NCBI RefSeq assembly: GCF_017744095.1
Contig: NZ_JAGHQX010000005.1
Location: 283,328 to 347,327 of the forward strand
DNA: 64,000 nt
From: Shimia sp. R10_1
GTDB lineage: Bacteria; Pseudomonadota; Alphaproteobacteria; Rhodobacterales; Rhodobacteraceae
Reading direction: 5' to 3'
Shown: positions 33,637 to 42,125 of the stretch, piece after piece
Layout of the letters: every line of letters starts with the position of its first letter
How positions within the stretch are numbered: position 1 is the stretch's first letter
Notes under the pieces: model-generated
Database searches by the model: none
The model's input: the letters and a program-made list of their open reading frames with translations, nothing else
Told to the model about the DNA's origin: nothing
Program-made: the position numbers and the translations under genes

Positions 33637-35001
33637 ATGTTCGATCAGTCGACAAACGCACGCCGCAAGATTGCCATCGTTGGGGCCGGGATTTCAGGGC
33701 TCTCTGCGGCATACGCTTTGTCAGAGCAACATGATGTCACCATTTTCGAAGCTGAGAACCGCCTTGGCGGCCATGCGCGCACCGTGCTGGCCGGGCGCAA
33801 CGGCGATCAGCCCGTGGACACGGGCTTTATCGTGTTCAACTATGCAACCTATCCGCACCTCACACGTCTGTTCGGCGAACTCGATGTGCCAGTCATGAAA
33901 AGCGAGATGAGCTTTGGCGCCAGCATCGACAACGGCTGGCTTGAATATGGGCTGAACAGTCTTGGGGCAATTGCGGCGCAAAAGCGAAACCTTTTGAAGC
34001 CGAAGTTCTACGGCATGATCGCCGACATCCTGCGGTTCGGCAAACGTGCCGAAGCGGCGGCCGTTGATGACACAAAAACCATTGGGGAACTGGTCGAAGA
34101 ATTGCAGTTGGGCCGCTGGTTCCGCGACTATTACCTGATGCCCATGTGCGGCGCGATCTGGTCCACGCCCATTGCCGAAGTCGATCAGTTTCCCGCGCGC
34201 TCTCTGGTGCAATTCTTCAAGAACCACGCTCTGCTGGCAGGCAACAAGCAGCATCAGTGGTACACGGTGCAGGGTGGCAGCAGGGAATATGTGCATCGTT
34301 TACAAGCCGCGCTTGTCGCACGCGGTTGCACCATCCGAATGAAGGCACCAATCGAACACATCAAACGCGGACTTCATCCACAACGTGGCGTGCTCGGCGT
34401 CACCGTCAAAGCAGCCGGTGCCGAACCTGAGCAGTTTGATGAAATCATTCTGGCCTGCCACTCTGATCAATCCCTGCGCATTCTGGGGGCTGATGCCACA
34501 CCGGCGGAGCGCAAAGCGCTGAGTGCCATCCGCTATCAGCCCAACCGGGCCGTGCTTCACCGGGATCCGGCACTCATGCCCAAAAACCGCAAATGCTGGT
34601 CCAGCTGGGCTTACCGGTCACAAAATGGCGCGATTGGGGTCACCTACTGGATGAACCGCCTGCAAAACATCGACGACAATGACCCGCTGTTTGTCACGCT
34701 CAATCCGACGCAGGAAATTGCCCAAGAGGCGATCTATGATGATGTGAGTTTTGCACATCCTGTGTTTGATAAAGCGGCGCTGATCGCACAGCGCGAAATC
34801 CGTGAGCTTCAGGGTCACAACCGCACGTGGTTTGCTGGCGCCTACAACCGCCATGGATTCCATGAGGATGGCATTGACAGTGCAATGCACGTCGTTGCGC
34901 AGATGACTGCACAGCACGCTTCAATGCAGAACGCGGGCGCTGGGCATCTCAATGACGCCAAGGGCGCTGCCGAGGCAGTGTTGATGGGCGACAGCGCCTA
35001 A
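33637..35001 (+). CDS. FAD-dependent amine-oxidase-like oxidoreductase
   Basis: A 454-residue flavoprotein. The N-terminal FAD loop is KIAIVGAGISGLSAAYAL with the acidic end VTIFEAENRLGGHA (about residues 10-45). The C-terminal NRTWFAGAYNRHGFHEDGIDSA segment is the second flavin contact and is typical of the amine oxidase/desaturase-like family placed next to DUF1365 genes. The start at 33637 has GAGGA correctly spaced. It is divergent from DUF1365 and leads an operon with an MFS transporter (3 bp gap) and a DUF3833 gene. A role in fatty-acyl oxidation or desaturation during singlet-oxygen stress is inferred from family context. Confidence 0.83.
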   Translation: MFDQSTNARRKIAIVGAGISGLSAAYALSEQHDVTIFEAENRLGGHARTVLAGRNGDQPVDTGFIVFNYATYPHLTRLFGELDVPVMKSEMSFGASIDNGWLEYGLNSLGAIAAQKRNLLKPKFYGMIADILRFGKRAEAAAVDDTKTIGELVEELQLGRWFRDYYLMPMCGAIWSTPIAEVDQFPARSLVQFFKNHALLAGNKQHQWYTVQGGSREYVHRLQAALVARGCTIRMKAPIEHIKRGLHPQRGVLGVTVKAAGAEPEQFDEIILACHSDQSLRILGADATPAERKALSAIRYQPNRAVLHRDPALMPKNRKCWSSWAYRSQNGAIGVTYWMNRLQNIDDNDPLFVTLNPTQEIAQEAIYDDVSFAHPVFDKAALIAQREIRELQGHNRTWFAGAYNRHGFHEDGIDSAMHVVAQMTAQHASMQNAGAGHLNDAKGAAEAVLMGDSA

Positions 35002-35004
35002 ACC

Positions 35005-36270
35005 ATGACAGCGCAGGCGGCCATAGAACAGGCGCGCGCGATCTATCCGCGCGTCAGCCTCTATGCCTTGATCCTGGCTGCTGCGGGCATCCCACTCTAT
35101 ATCCACCTGCCGCGCTATGCCTCGGTTGAGCTGGGCATCGGGCTGGGGGCTTTGGGGGGGCTGCTTCTGGCGATCCGCTTGGTTGATCTTGTGCAGGATC
35201 CCCTCATCGGCTGGGCCATTGACCGTTTTCCGAGGTTCCAGATGGGCTTCGCGCTCTTGGCGGTGGGCGGTCTGGCGATTGGATTTCCGCTGCTCTTTAC
35301 CCGATCCGAGGCGCTGACGACAGGCGGCATGGGCGCGCTGGCGGCGGTTTTGGTGCTGCTCTTTTCCGCCTATAGCCTGGGCATGATCCTGCTCTATGGG
35401 CGCAGCGCCACCCTGGCGATCACCCCAACCGCACCAGAACTCATGCGTCTTGCGGCATGGCGGGAGGCGGGCATGCTCGCTGGCGTGATCATGGCAGCCC
35501 TTTTGCCCACCTTCCTTGTTGCACTGGGCGCATCAGGTGCGGGCTATGGCGCGTTTGGCCTGACGTTGGGGGGCATGGCCATTGTGGTGGGTTGGCTGTC
35601 CCGCCCCATCTGGCAACGCCCGGTGATCCTTGGCAATCGGTTTTCGTTTCATGATCTTAAACAGGCCGGGGCCAGCCGCCTCATTCTGCTTGCGCTGGTG
35701 AACAGTCTGCCAGTGGCCATCACCTCCACCCTGTTTCTGTTTTTTGTCGAAGACCGCCTGCAACTCCCAAATGCTGCCGGGCCGCTGCTTGTGCTGTTTT
35801 TTCTCAGCGCCGGACTCAGCGTGCCCCTTTGGGCGCGTGTGGCGGGCAAGCTTGGCGGGCGCACAACCCTGATTATTGCCATGCCACTCGCCATTGGCGG
35901 CTTTGTTGGCGCTGCGTTCCTCTCTGCCGGGAATGCGCTGGGCTTTGCCATCATCTGCGTGGCCTCCGGCGCGGCTTTGGGCGCGGATATGGTGATCCTT
36001 CCGGCGCTCTTCTCCGTATCTCTCACAAAGGCACGTCTGAGCGCGTCTTTGGCTTTTGGCATCTGGTCGTTTGCGGGAAAGCTCGCGCTGGCTCTGGCAG
36101 CGTTTCTGGTTTTGCCCGCGTTGCAGGCAGCCGGGTTCGTGCCCGGCGTGGCCAATACGCCCCAAGCCCTGAGCGCGCTCAACATCGCGTATGCGGTTGT
36201 GCCCTGTGTGTTGAAACTTGTTGCGCTGGCGCTTGTGCTGGCCTTGCCTGCCGAGGAGGCAGACCTATGA
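35005..36270 (+). CDS. MFS transporter of the GPH (melibiose-like) type
   Basis: A 421-residue protein with about twelve membrane helices. LAIRLVDLVQDPLIGWAIDR near residues 52-71 matches the R-x-x-D-x-x-x-D-P-x-x-G signature of the GPH/MFS_2 cation-coupled family. In this stress-island context the cargo is unlikely to be a sugar; an oxidised lipid or lyso-lipid is possible but not shown. It starts three bases after the FAD gene stop and its own stop overlaps the DUF3833 start as ATGA. Confidence 0.82.
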   Translation: MTAQAAIEQARAIYPRVSLYALILAAAGIPLYIHLPRYASVELGIGLGALGGLLLAIRLVDLVQDPLIGWAIDRFPRFQMGFALLAVGGLAIGFPLLFTRSEALTTGGMGALAAVLVLLFSAYSLGMILLYGRSATLAITPTAPELMRLAAWREAGMLAGVIMAALLPTFLVALGASGAGYGAFGLTLGGMAIVVGWLSRPIWQRPVILGNRFSFHDLKQAGASRLILLALVNSLPVAITSTLFLFFVEDRLQLPNAAGPLLVLFFLSAGLSVPLWARVAGKLGGRTTLIIAMPLAIGGFVGAAFLSAGNALGFAIICVASGAALGADMVILPALFSVSLTKARLSASLAFGIWSFAGKLALALAAFLVLPALQAAGFVPGVANTPQALSALNIAYAVVPCVLKLVALALVLALPAEEADL

Positions 36271-36845
36271 AACTACTGACTGTGCTTGTTGTTCTGGCGC
36301 TAGGGATTGTCTATCTGAAAGCCCGTCTCTTCAGCTTCCGCGCTCAGGACTCCTCTGATTACGCGGCCCTTGGCCCCGATATTTCGCTCAAAGAGCACCT
36401 GAACGGACCGATCCTGTCTGAGGGCGTCATCTATGGTCCTAATGGCCGTGTGGCCAACAGCTTCGTGGCGCGCATGGAAGGCCGTTGGGAAGGCGACACC
36501 GGCACGCTGACAGAGGCGTTCACCTACTCCAACGGCAAACAGCAGAACCGGCAATGGAACCTGACCATGGTGGATGACACCACCTTCACCGCCACCGCTG
36601 ATGACATCATTGGTGTCGCCAAAGGCAAGGTCTCCGGCGCCACCATCCGCATGGATTACACCATCGTTCTGACCGAGGAAGCGGGCGGCCACAGCCTGAA
36701 TGTGACCGACTGGCTCTATCTGACCGAAAGCGGCGTGATCATGAACCGCTCCGAGATGCGCAAGTTCGGCATCAAGGTCGCCGAACTGATCGCCACCATG
36801 CGCCCGCAAGCGGATGAGGAAGCGCGCCGGGAGGCGGCGGAGTAG
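36267..36845 (+). CDS. DUF3833 family protein
   Basis: A 192-residue protein with one N-terminal membrane anchor or uncleaved signal (MKLLTVLVVLALGIVYL) and a beta-rich domain containing SFVARMEGRWEGDTGTL and TFTYS-like strands, as in DUF3833. GAGGAGG precedes the ATG at 36267, which overlaps the transporter stop. DUF3833 genes commonly accompany the FAD/DUF1365 group; the molecular role is unknown. It is the last gene of the plus-strand arm of the putative RpoE-ChrR regulon. Confidence 0.8.
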   Translation: MKLLTVLVVLALGIVYLKARLFSFRAQDSSDYAALGPDISLKEHLNGPILSEGVIYGPNGRVANSFVARMEGRWEGDTGTLTEAFTYSNGKQQNRQWNLTMVDDTTFTATADDIIGVAKGKVSGATIRMDYTIVLTEEAGGHSLNVTDWLYLTESGVIMNRSEMRKFGIKVAELIATMRPQADEEARREAAE

Positions 36846-37056
36846 TGAGGTACAAGAACGGCTGTTTGGACAAGACAGTCGTTTGATTTCTGCCCCGAAA
36901 GATAGCTGCTAGCGCAGAACAAGGCGCGTGTCTGCGGCGCAAAGCATTGATAGTTGTGCTAAATTTTATCTTCAAAAATACATGTAGAAAGAACCTTTTA
37001 ACCGCTGCTGCCTTATTGCTCTTACGCCACAAGCCGTTGAACAGGGAGGCTTTAGC

Positions 37057-37992
37057 GTGAGAGTATCGCAGCTATTGAAGTCGAAAGACACGAACAAGGT
37101 CGAAGGGATTCGACCCCAATCGACGCTGCGGCAAGCCGCGAATTTACTGATAGATCTCAAACTTGGCGCATTGGTCGTGACCGATGAAGCCAACACAATG
37201 GTTGGGATTGTCTCTGAAAGAGATCTTTTGCCGGTCGTGGCAAGTTGTGACCCCCACGCCGCAGACGCTTTGGTCTCAGACGTCATGACCCGCTCTGTAA
37301 TTTCTTGCGGCCCGGACGACGAAGTAAGCTACCTGTTGCATCTCATGAATGAAAACGCGATCCGGCACATCCCTGTGATCGAGAATGAGAAGCTGGTCGG
37401 CATTTTAAGTATCAGAGAGCTGACCAAAGCCTATGAGCTGCTTCAGATCGAGGCGAATACGGATCCGTTGACACAGGTCTCAAACCGACGCCCGTTTCTG
37501 AAAACCCTGGAAAATCAATTTAACAGAGCCCGGCGAGACGGGCTGCCGATGTCGGTTGCAATGCTCGATGTCGATCATTTCAAGAGGATAAATGACACAT
37601 ACGGTCACGATGCAGGGGATAAGACGCTGCAACAGCTTTCACGGATGCTGATCCGCGAATTTCGCTCAATTGACCTTGTTGGCAGGCTCGGTGGCGAAGA
37701 ATTTGCCCTCGTCTTTCCTGACACAAACTTGGTTGGCGCATATGCTGCCTGTGAACGGCTGCGTTCGACGATCCAAGCCAGTGAAATTGACGCAGACGCA
37801 AACAAAATCCGTTTAACGGTGAGTATCGGGCTGACTGAGGTGTGCAAGCAAGCCAGCGTTGGCGCGGCCTTGCTCAAGCGCGCAGATGAGTTGCTATATG
37901 TGGCCAAAAACTCTGGCCGGAACCAGGTGATGGTGGAAGGTGGGGTGAGGATACCTTCCAAGGTGAGCAACGTGCTGACAGCGGTAAAATAG
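37057..37992 (+). CDS. Diguanylate cyclase with N-terminal CBS pair
   Basis: A 311-residue cytoplasmic protein. Residues 1-125 hold two CBS motifs (IRPQSTLRQAANLLIDLKLG ... GIVSERDLL, and DVMTRSVISCGPDDEV ... GILSIRELT). The GGDEF domain (about 135-300) has an intact active site GGEEF near 212-216 and an RSID inhibitory site five residues before it, so product feedback by c-di-GMP is expected. A GTG start with GGGAGG upstream is used. Adenosine nucleotides or SAM bound at the CBS pair probably set cyclase activity. It is a single-gene unit. Confidence 0.87.
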   Translation: MRVSQLLKSKDTNKVEGIRPQSTLRQAANLLIDLKLGALVVTDEANTMVGIVSERDLLPVVASCDPHAADALVSDVMTRSVISCGPDDEVSYLLHLMNENAIRHIPVIENEKLVGILSIRELTKAYELLQIEANTDPLTQVSNRRPFLKTLENQFNRARRDGLPMSVAMLDVDHFKRINDTYGHDAGDKTLQQLSRMLIREFRSIDLVGRLGGEEFALVFPDTNLVGAYAACERLRSTIQASEIDADANKIRLTVSIGLTEVCKQASVGAALLKRADELLYVAKNSGRNQVMVEGGVRIPSKVSNVLTAVK

Positions 37993-38064
37993 GCTATCGG
38001 GCCTGGCAATTATCGATGATGCGAAGGCAGGGCTCACAGCTGACCTGCCAACACCAATCGCCTC

Positions 38065-38670
38065 TCACTTCGCCCCAATCTTCGGCTCTTCGCCTTTTTG
38101 CAGCCGTTCGATGTTCTCACGGTGGCGCCACAGCACAATGGTCGCGAGCAACAGCGCCAGATACACCGCGCTGCCATAGCCCAGCACAAACATCCAAACC
38201 CCACTTGCACAGGCTGCCACAAGGGCTGAGAGCGAAGAAATCCGGCTGATTGCTGCCGTCACAAGCCATGTCAGGCAGCAGGCAATGCCGACCGGCCAGG
38301 CCAGCGCGAGGATCAGGCCCAGAAAGGTCGCCACCCCTTTGCCGCCTTTGAATTTCAGCCACACCGGATAGCAATGGCCGAGGAAGGCCATCAAACCGGC
38401 GATCTGCGCAGCGTCCTCCGCCGCCATGGCGCGCGCGATCAGCACCGCCACTGCGCCTTTGCCCCCATCCAGCAGCAGGGTCAGTGCGGCCGCCTTTTTA
38501 CTGCCCGTGCGCAGCACATTGGTCGCGCCGATGTTGCCAGATCCGATATCGCGCAGATTGCCTAGCCCCATCACGCGGGCCAGCACCATGCCAAAGGGGA
38601 TCGAGCCCAAAAGATAGCCAATCACGGCCCATAGAAGCAGGGCGGCGGGCGCGGTTTCCAGTACGGGCAT
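38065..38670 (-). CDS. plsY: Glycerol-3-phosphate acyltransferase PlsY
   Basis: A 201-residue inner-membrane enzyme with about five helices. The three PlsY motifs are all visible: LLGSIPFGMVLARVMG with RDIGSGNIGATNVLRTG near the N-terminus, GGKGAVAVLIA, and FKGGKGVATFLG. It transfers acyl from acyl phosphate to glycerol-3-phosphate, the first step of phospholipid synthesis; PlsX is not in the window. Its ATG overlaps the stop of the pyrC-like gene by one base, so it is the last member of the pyrB operon. Confidence 0.93.
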   Translation of the reverse strand: MPVLETAPAALLLWAVIGYLLGSIPFGMVLARVMGLGNLRDIGSGNIGATNVLRTGSKKAAALTLLLDGGKGAVAVLIARAMAAEDAAQIAGLMAFLGHCYPVWLKFKGGKGVATFLGLILALAWPVGIACCLTWLVTAAISRISSLSALVAACASGVWMFVLGYGSAVYLALLLATIVLWRHRENIERLQKGEEPKIGAK

Positions 38671-39944
38671 CAGTCTCTCCGGTATACGGCCTCACCGGCC
38701 ACGTAAGTTGCGTGTACCTTACCCTGCATCCGCGCCCCATCAAAAGGGGTGTTCTTGGATTTCGAGCGCAGCTTGAACCGGTCGAGCACAAAAGGCGCAT
38801 CCGGGTCAAACAACACCAGATCGGCGGGCGCACCCTCCGCGATCCGCCCGCTTTCCAGCCCCAGACGCTGCGCCGGGTTCAGCGCCAGCGCACGGAACAG
38901 CTCGGGCAGGGTCAGATCGCCGTTGTGATACAGCCGCATCGCCGCCGGCAGCAGGGTCTCCAACGCCACCGCGCCAGAGGCCGCTTCTTCAAATGGCAAG
39001 CGTTTGCTTTCTTCATCCTGTGGCGTGTGCATAGAGCTGATCACATCAATCAACCCGGATTTCACCGCCGCAATCAGCGCCAGACGGTCCTCTTCCGCGC
39101 GCAGCGGCGGCTTGATTTTGAAAAACGTCCGGTAATCTGCCACATCCAGCTCATTCAACGTCAGATGGTGGATCGAGGTGCCCGCTGTCACATCCAGCCC
39201 GTTGTTTTTGGCGCGTTCCAACGCGGGCAGGGCGCGCGCCGTGGTGATCTGATCCGCGTGATAGCGCACGCCGGTCATCTCGACCATTGCTATGTCACGA
39301 TCGAGCCCCATACGCTCCGCCATGGGCGAGACCGACGGCAAGCCGCGAAGCGCCGCAAACTTGCTCGCCGTCGCTGCCGCACCTTTGGACAGCACAGGCT
39401 CCTGCGGATGGGCCATCACCAGCGCCCCGCAAGAGCGCGCATAGGTCAGCGCCCGTGACAAGACTTTGGTGTCGCGCACCACGTGGTCACAATCGGTGAA
39501 GGCCACCGCGCCCGCATCCATCAGAAAACCGATCTCGGTCATCTCGCGGCCTTCGCGCCCTTTGGTCAGTGCAGCCATGGGCAGCACGTTCACCGGGGCC
39601 GCCTCATTGGCGCGCCGTTCCACAAACTCCAGCACCTCTGGCGTGTCAATCGCAGGGAGCGTGTCAGGGCGCGTCACCATCGTGGTCACACCACCCGCTG
39701 CCGCCGCGAGGCCTGCGGATTTGTAGCTTTCCTTGTGGCGCTCGCCCGGCTCACAGACCTTCACGCCAATGTCGACAATCCCCGGCGCAAGGCACAGCCC
39801 ACCGCAATCGATGGTCTCTTCCGCTGCTGGCGGCGCATCGGTGCCAAACCCTGCGATCTTGCCATCCGTGACCAGCAGCCAGCCGGAGGCATCCGTGCCC
39901 TCTGCCGGGTTGATCAGGCGGGCATTGGTGAAAAGCGTGGTCAT
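38670..39944 (-). CDS. Dihydroorotase-like protein lacking metal ligands (PyrX/PyrC' type)
   Basis: A 424-residue amidohydrolase of the class I dihydroorotase fold: VCEPGERHKESYKSA, AAAAGGVTTMV, KIKPPLRAEEDRLALI and SGLIDVISS all align with the family. The catalytic ligands do not. The HxH motif is DIGVK (near residues 55-59), the DHAP segment is SMHTPQ (near 305), and the H of the IQHVS region is replaced by Q. It should therefore be inactive and act as a structural partner of aspartate carbamoyltransferase, as PyrC' does in Pseudomonas. pyrB lies upstream in the same operon. A catalytic pyrC must be elsewhere in the genome. Confidence 0.85.
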   Translation of the reverse strand: MTTLFTNARLINPAEGTDASGWLLVTDGKIAGFGTDAPPAAEETIDCGGLCLAPGIVDIGVKVCEPGERHKESYKSAGLAAAAGGVTTMVTRPDTLPAIDTPEVLEFVERRANEAAPVNVLPMAALTKGREGREMTEIGFLMDAGAVAFTDCDHVVRDTKVLSRALTYARSCGALVMAHPQEPVLSKGAAATASKFAALRGLPSVSPMAERMGLDRDIAMVEMTGVRYHADQITTARALPALERAKNNGLDVTAGTSIHHLTLNELDVADYRTFFKIKPPLRAEEDRLALIAAVKSGLIDVISSMHTPQDEESKRLPFEEAASGAVALETLLPAAMRLYHNGDLTLPELFRALALNPAQRLGLESGRIAEGAPADLVLFDPDAPFVLDRFKLRSKSKNTPFDGARMQGKVHATYVAGEAVYRRD

Positions 39945-39955
39945 CTCTGCTCTCC

Positions 39956-40390
39956 TTAAAGGGCGCCGCTCTGGCGCTTCAGGGCGGTCATCGTGGCTTC
40001 AGGGTCGCTCTGATACTTGATCAGATGTTTGTCCCCGCTTTGGGTCACAACCTGCACGAAACTGCCCATTTTGTTGATTTTTTCGATGTTTTGCAGCGCA
40101 ATGATGCGCCCTCCCGGTCCCAGCAGGCGCTGATTGGTCAAATCCCAGCGCATCGCCAGCTCATCAGACATCAGATAGGCCCCGCGCACCACGATCGCCC
40201 CCAGTCCTCCGACCGCGCCGGTCCAGACATACGGATTGCCCAAAAGCCACAGCACCGCCATGCCGCCGATCATGGCAGCGGCGGCCAGCCAGGTGTTCGT
40301 GCGGATATAAGTGGCGCGATCCGCGGCAAAGCTCTGTTGCACGCGTTCGTTTTCCAGCAAATCTGCGGCGGGGGTCAGATGGGGTGTCAT
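39956..40390 (-). CDS. Bacterial PH-like domain membrane protein
   Basis: A 144-residue protein. Two adjacent membrane helices (about residues 29-65, including AAAMIGGMAVLWLLG) precede a C-terminal beta-rich segment (DLTNQRLLGPGGRIIALQNIEKINKMGSFVQVV) resembling the bacterial PH domain found in small membrane proteins. The function is unknown. I choose the ATG at 40390 because it overlaps the upstream stop as ATGA; an ATG four codons earlier (40402) is possible. It sits between the 188-residue membrane protein gene and the pyrC-like gene in the pyrB operon. Confidence 0.65.
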   Translation of the reverse strand: MTPHLTPAADLLENERVQQSFAADRATYIRTNTWLAAAAMIGGMAVLWLLGNPYVWTGAVGGLGAIVVRGAYLMSDELAMRWDLTNQRLLGPGGRIIALQNIEKINKMGSFVQVVTQSGDKHLIKYQSDPEATMTALKRQSGAL

Positions 40391-40953
40391 CCGATCATCC
40401 ATAATATCAAAAGGCCAAGGAATGCCGCGCAGAGTGGCAGAGCCACAAGCGCAACAAGCAGGGTGAGGTAAGGGCTGCGTGGGGCAGGGGCGGGGGTCGG
40501 ATCGTCTTCCGGCGGAAGTGGCGCGCCTTTCGCAGAGGCGTCCGGCAACAGGGAAAACTGCACGGGCGCGGTTTCTTCTTTGTAGGTGCCGATCCAGCGC
40601 AGCGGGGATTTCGGCGTTAGTGTCTGCGCCACACCTTCAAAAGCCGATGACAGCACCACCAACATCCAGCCTTTCTGGCTGGCTAGTCGCGCGGCGTCTT
40701 CTTTCACGTCCGCCGCCGCGATGCCCAGACCCTCGACCATATAGCCGGTCAGCCCCAGATCCTCGAGGTCGCGCAAATCAAACAGCTCGACAAATTCAGC
40801 GTCCAGTGTCGTGGCCCCCAGCGCCTTTGCCACCGGCCAGTCCGCGCTGTCCTCGGAGTCGTCAGGCATATCACGAAACTGCGCAATCTGCTCCGGGGGC
40901 AGGTCCACGGCAAACAGCCGTACCAGCCCGTGCTCGGTGGCAGACACCCGCAT
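40387..40953 (-). CDS. Hypothetical protein with one C-terminal membrane helix
   Basis: A 188-residue protein I do not recognise. The first 130 residues look soluble and acidic (VRLFAVDLPPEQIAQFRD, LEDLGLTGYMVEGLGIAAADV). A proline-rich linker (DDPTPAPAPRSP) then leads to a hydrophobic tail, YLTLLVALVALPLCAAFLGL. The topology suggests a cytoplasmic or periplasmic domain tethered at the C-terminus. It is packed between the 33-residue protein gene (5 bp) and the PH-like gene (ATGA overlap), so it is part of the pyrB operon, but no link to pyrimidine synthesis is evident. Confidence 0.65.
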   Translation of the reverse strand: MRVSATEHGLVRLFAVDLPPEQIAQFRDMPDDSEDSADWPVAKALGATTLDAEFVELFDLRDLEDLGLTGYMVEGLGIAAADVKEDAARLASQKGWMLVVLSSAFEGVAQTLTPKSPLRWIGTYKEETAPVQFSLLPDASAKGAPLPPEDDPTPAPAPRSPYLTLLVALVALPLCAAFLGLLILWMIG

Positions 40954-40958
40954 CGCGC

Positions 40959-41060
40959 TTAGCCCCCGATCCAGATCATCAGGCCAACAAAGGCAAACAT
41001 CACAATGAGCGCCACCGTGGCGACCCTGCCAGACATGCGGGGATCTTTGGGATCTTCCAT
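40959..41060 (-). CDS. Small single-helix membrane protein (33 aa)
   Basis: A 33-codon gene, MEDPKDPRMSGRVATVALI followed by a hydrophobic run to a WIGG end. It has a charged N-terminus and one membrane helix. AAGGG lies four bases before the ATG. The gene exactly fills the space between pyrB (stop at 41065) and the 188-residue protein gene (start at 40953), which argues that it is real. The function is unknown; a small membrane partner of the neighbouring protein is possible. Confidence 0.6.
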   Translation of the reverse strand: MEDPKDPRMSGRVATVALIVMFAFVGLMIWIGG

Positions 41061-41064
41061 GCCC

Positions 41065-42018
41065 TTAAACCTCCGCCACCGCAGGCTGGTTGGCCCGCAG
41101 ATTGCGCGCCAGAAGATCCATCGCCGCCATGCGCACCGCCACGCCCATCTCAACTTGTTCCTGGATAACGGAGCGGTTGATGTCATCTGCGATCTCGCCG
41201 TCAATCTCCACGCCCCGGTTCATCGGGCCGGGGTGCATGACAATCGCATCATCTTTGGCGTGGGCCAGCTTGGCTGCGTCCAGCCCATAGCGGTGGTAGT
41301 ACTCGCGCTCGGAAGGGATAAAGCCGCCATCCATGCGCTCTTTCTGAAGGCGCAGCATCATGACCACATCCACGTCTTTCAGACCTTCTTCCATGTCCTC
41401 ATAGATCTCTGCGCCAAATTCGGCAAAGTTGCCGGGCACAAGTGTGGGCGGCCCGATCAGGCGCACGCGGTTTTCCATCTTGCCCAGCAGGATCAAGTTG
41501 GAGCGCGCCACGCGTGAATGGGCCACATCCCCACAGATCGCGATGTTGAGGCGATGCAGGCGGCCCTTGGCGCGGCGGATGGTCAGCGCATCCAGCAAGG
41601 CCTGCGTGGGGTGCTCATGTTTGCCATCGCCCGCGTTCAGCACCGCACAGTTCACTTTCTGCGCCAAAAGATCCACCGCGCCAGAATGCGGATGGCGCAC
41701 CACCAGCAGATCGGGGTGCATGGCGTTCAGCGTCATGGCGGTATCAATCAGGGTCTCGCCCTTTTTGATCGAACTGGCCTGCATCGCCATGTTCATCACA
41801 TCCGCGCCCAGTCGTTTGCCAGCCAGCTCAAAGCTCGCCTGCGTGCGGGTGGAGTTTTCAAAGAACATATTGACCTGCGTCAGGCCCTTCAGCGCATCAG
41901 AATGTTTGTGCGCGCGACGGTTCAGATCGACATATTGATCGGCCAGATCCAGCACGGTGGTGATTTCCTCGGGCCGCAAAGGCTCGATCCCCAGAAGGTG
42001 CTTGTGGTCAAAGCGCAT
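41065..42018 (-). CDS. pyrB: Aspartate carbamoyltransferase catalytic subunit
   Basis: A 317-residue cytosolic enzyme that makes N-carbamoyl-aspartate from carbamoyl phosphate and aspartate, the second step of pyrimidine synthesis. The carbamoyl-phosphate site is [20 protein letters not shown] (near residues 53-72), and the K-G-E-T loop (KKGETLIDT), [10 protein letters not shown] and [13 protein letters not shown] all match. No regulatory PyrI gene is present. The downstream pseudo-dihydroorotase is the likely holoenzyme partner. It is the first gene of a six-gene minus-strand operon ending in plsY, and its promoter lies in the 107 bp shared with the divergent glycosylase gene. Confidence 0.93.
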   Translation of the reverse strand: MRFDHKHLLGIEPLRPEEITTVLDLADQYVDLNRRAHKHSDALKGLTQVNMFFENSTRTQASFELAGKRLGADVMNMAMQASSIKKGETLIDTAMTLNAMHPDLLVVRHPHSGAVDLLAQKVNCAVLNAGDGKHEHPTQALLDALTIRRAKGRLHRLNIAICGDVAHSRVARSNLILLGKMENRVRLIGPPTLVPGNFAEFGAEIYEDMEEGLKDVDVVMMLRLQKERMDGGFIPSEREYYHRYGLDAAKLAHAKDDAIVMHPGPMNRGVEIDGEIADDINRSVIQEQVEMGVAVRMAAMDLLARNLRANQPAVAEV

Positions 42019-42125
42019 AGCCTGCTCCTTATGCCGATATTGGCCCGCTTATAGGTAGCGCAGCGGGGCGGGGCAAGCGTGTGGTGTGATGTGCCCTTTT
42101 GTCTGGCAGGGCATAAGGATAGTCT

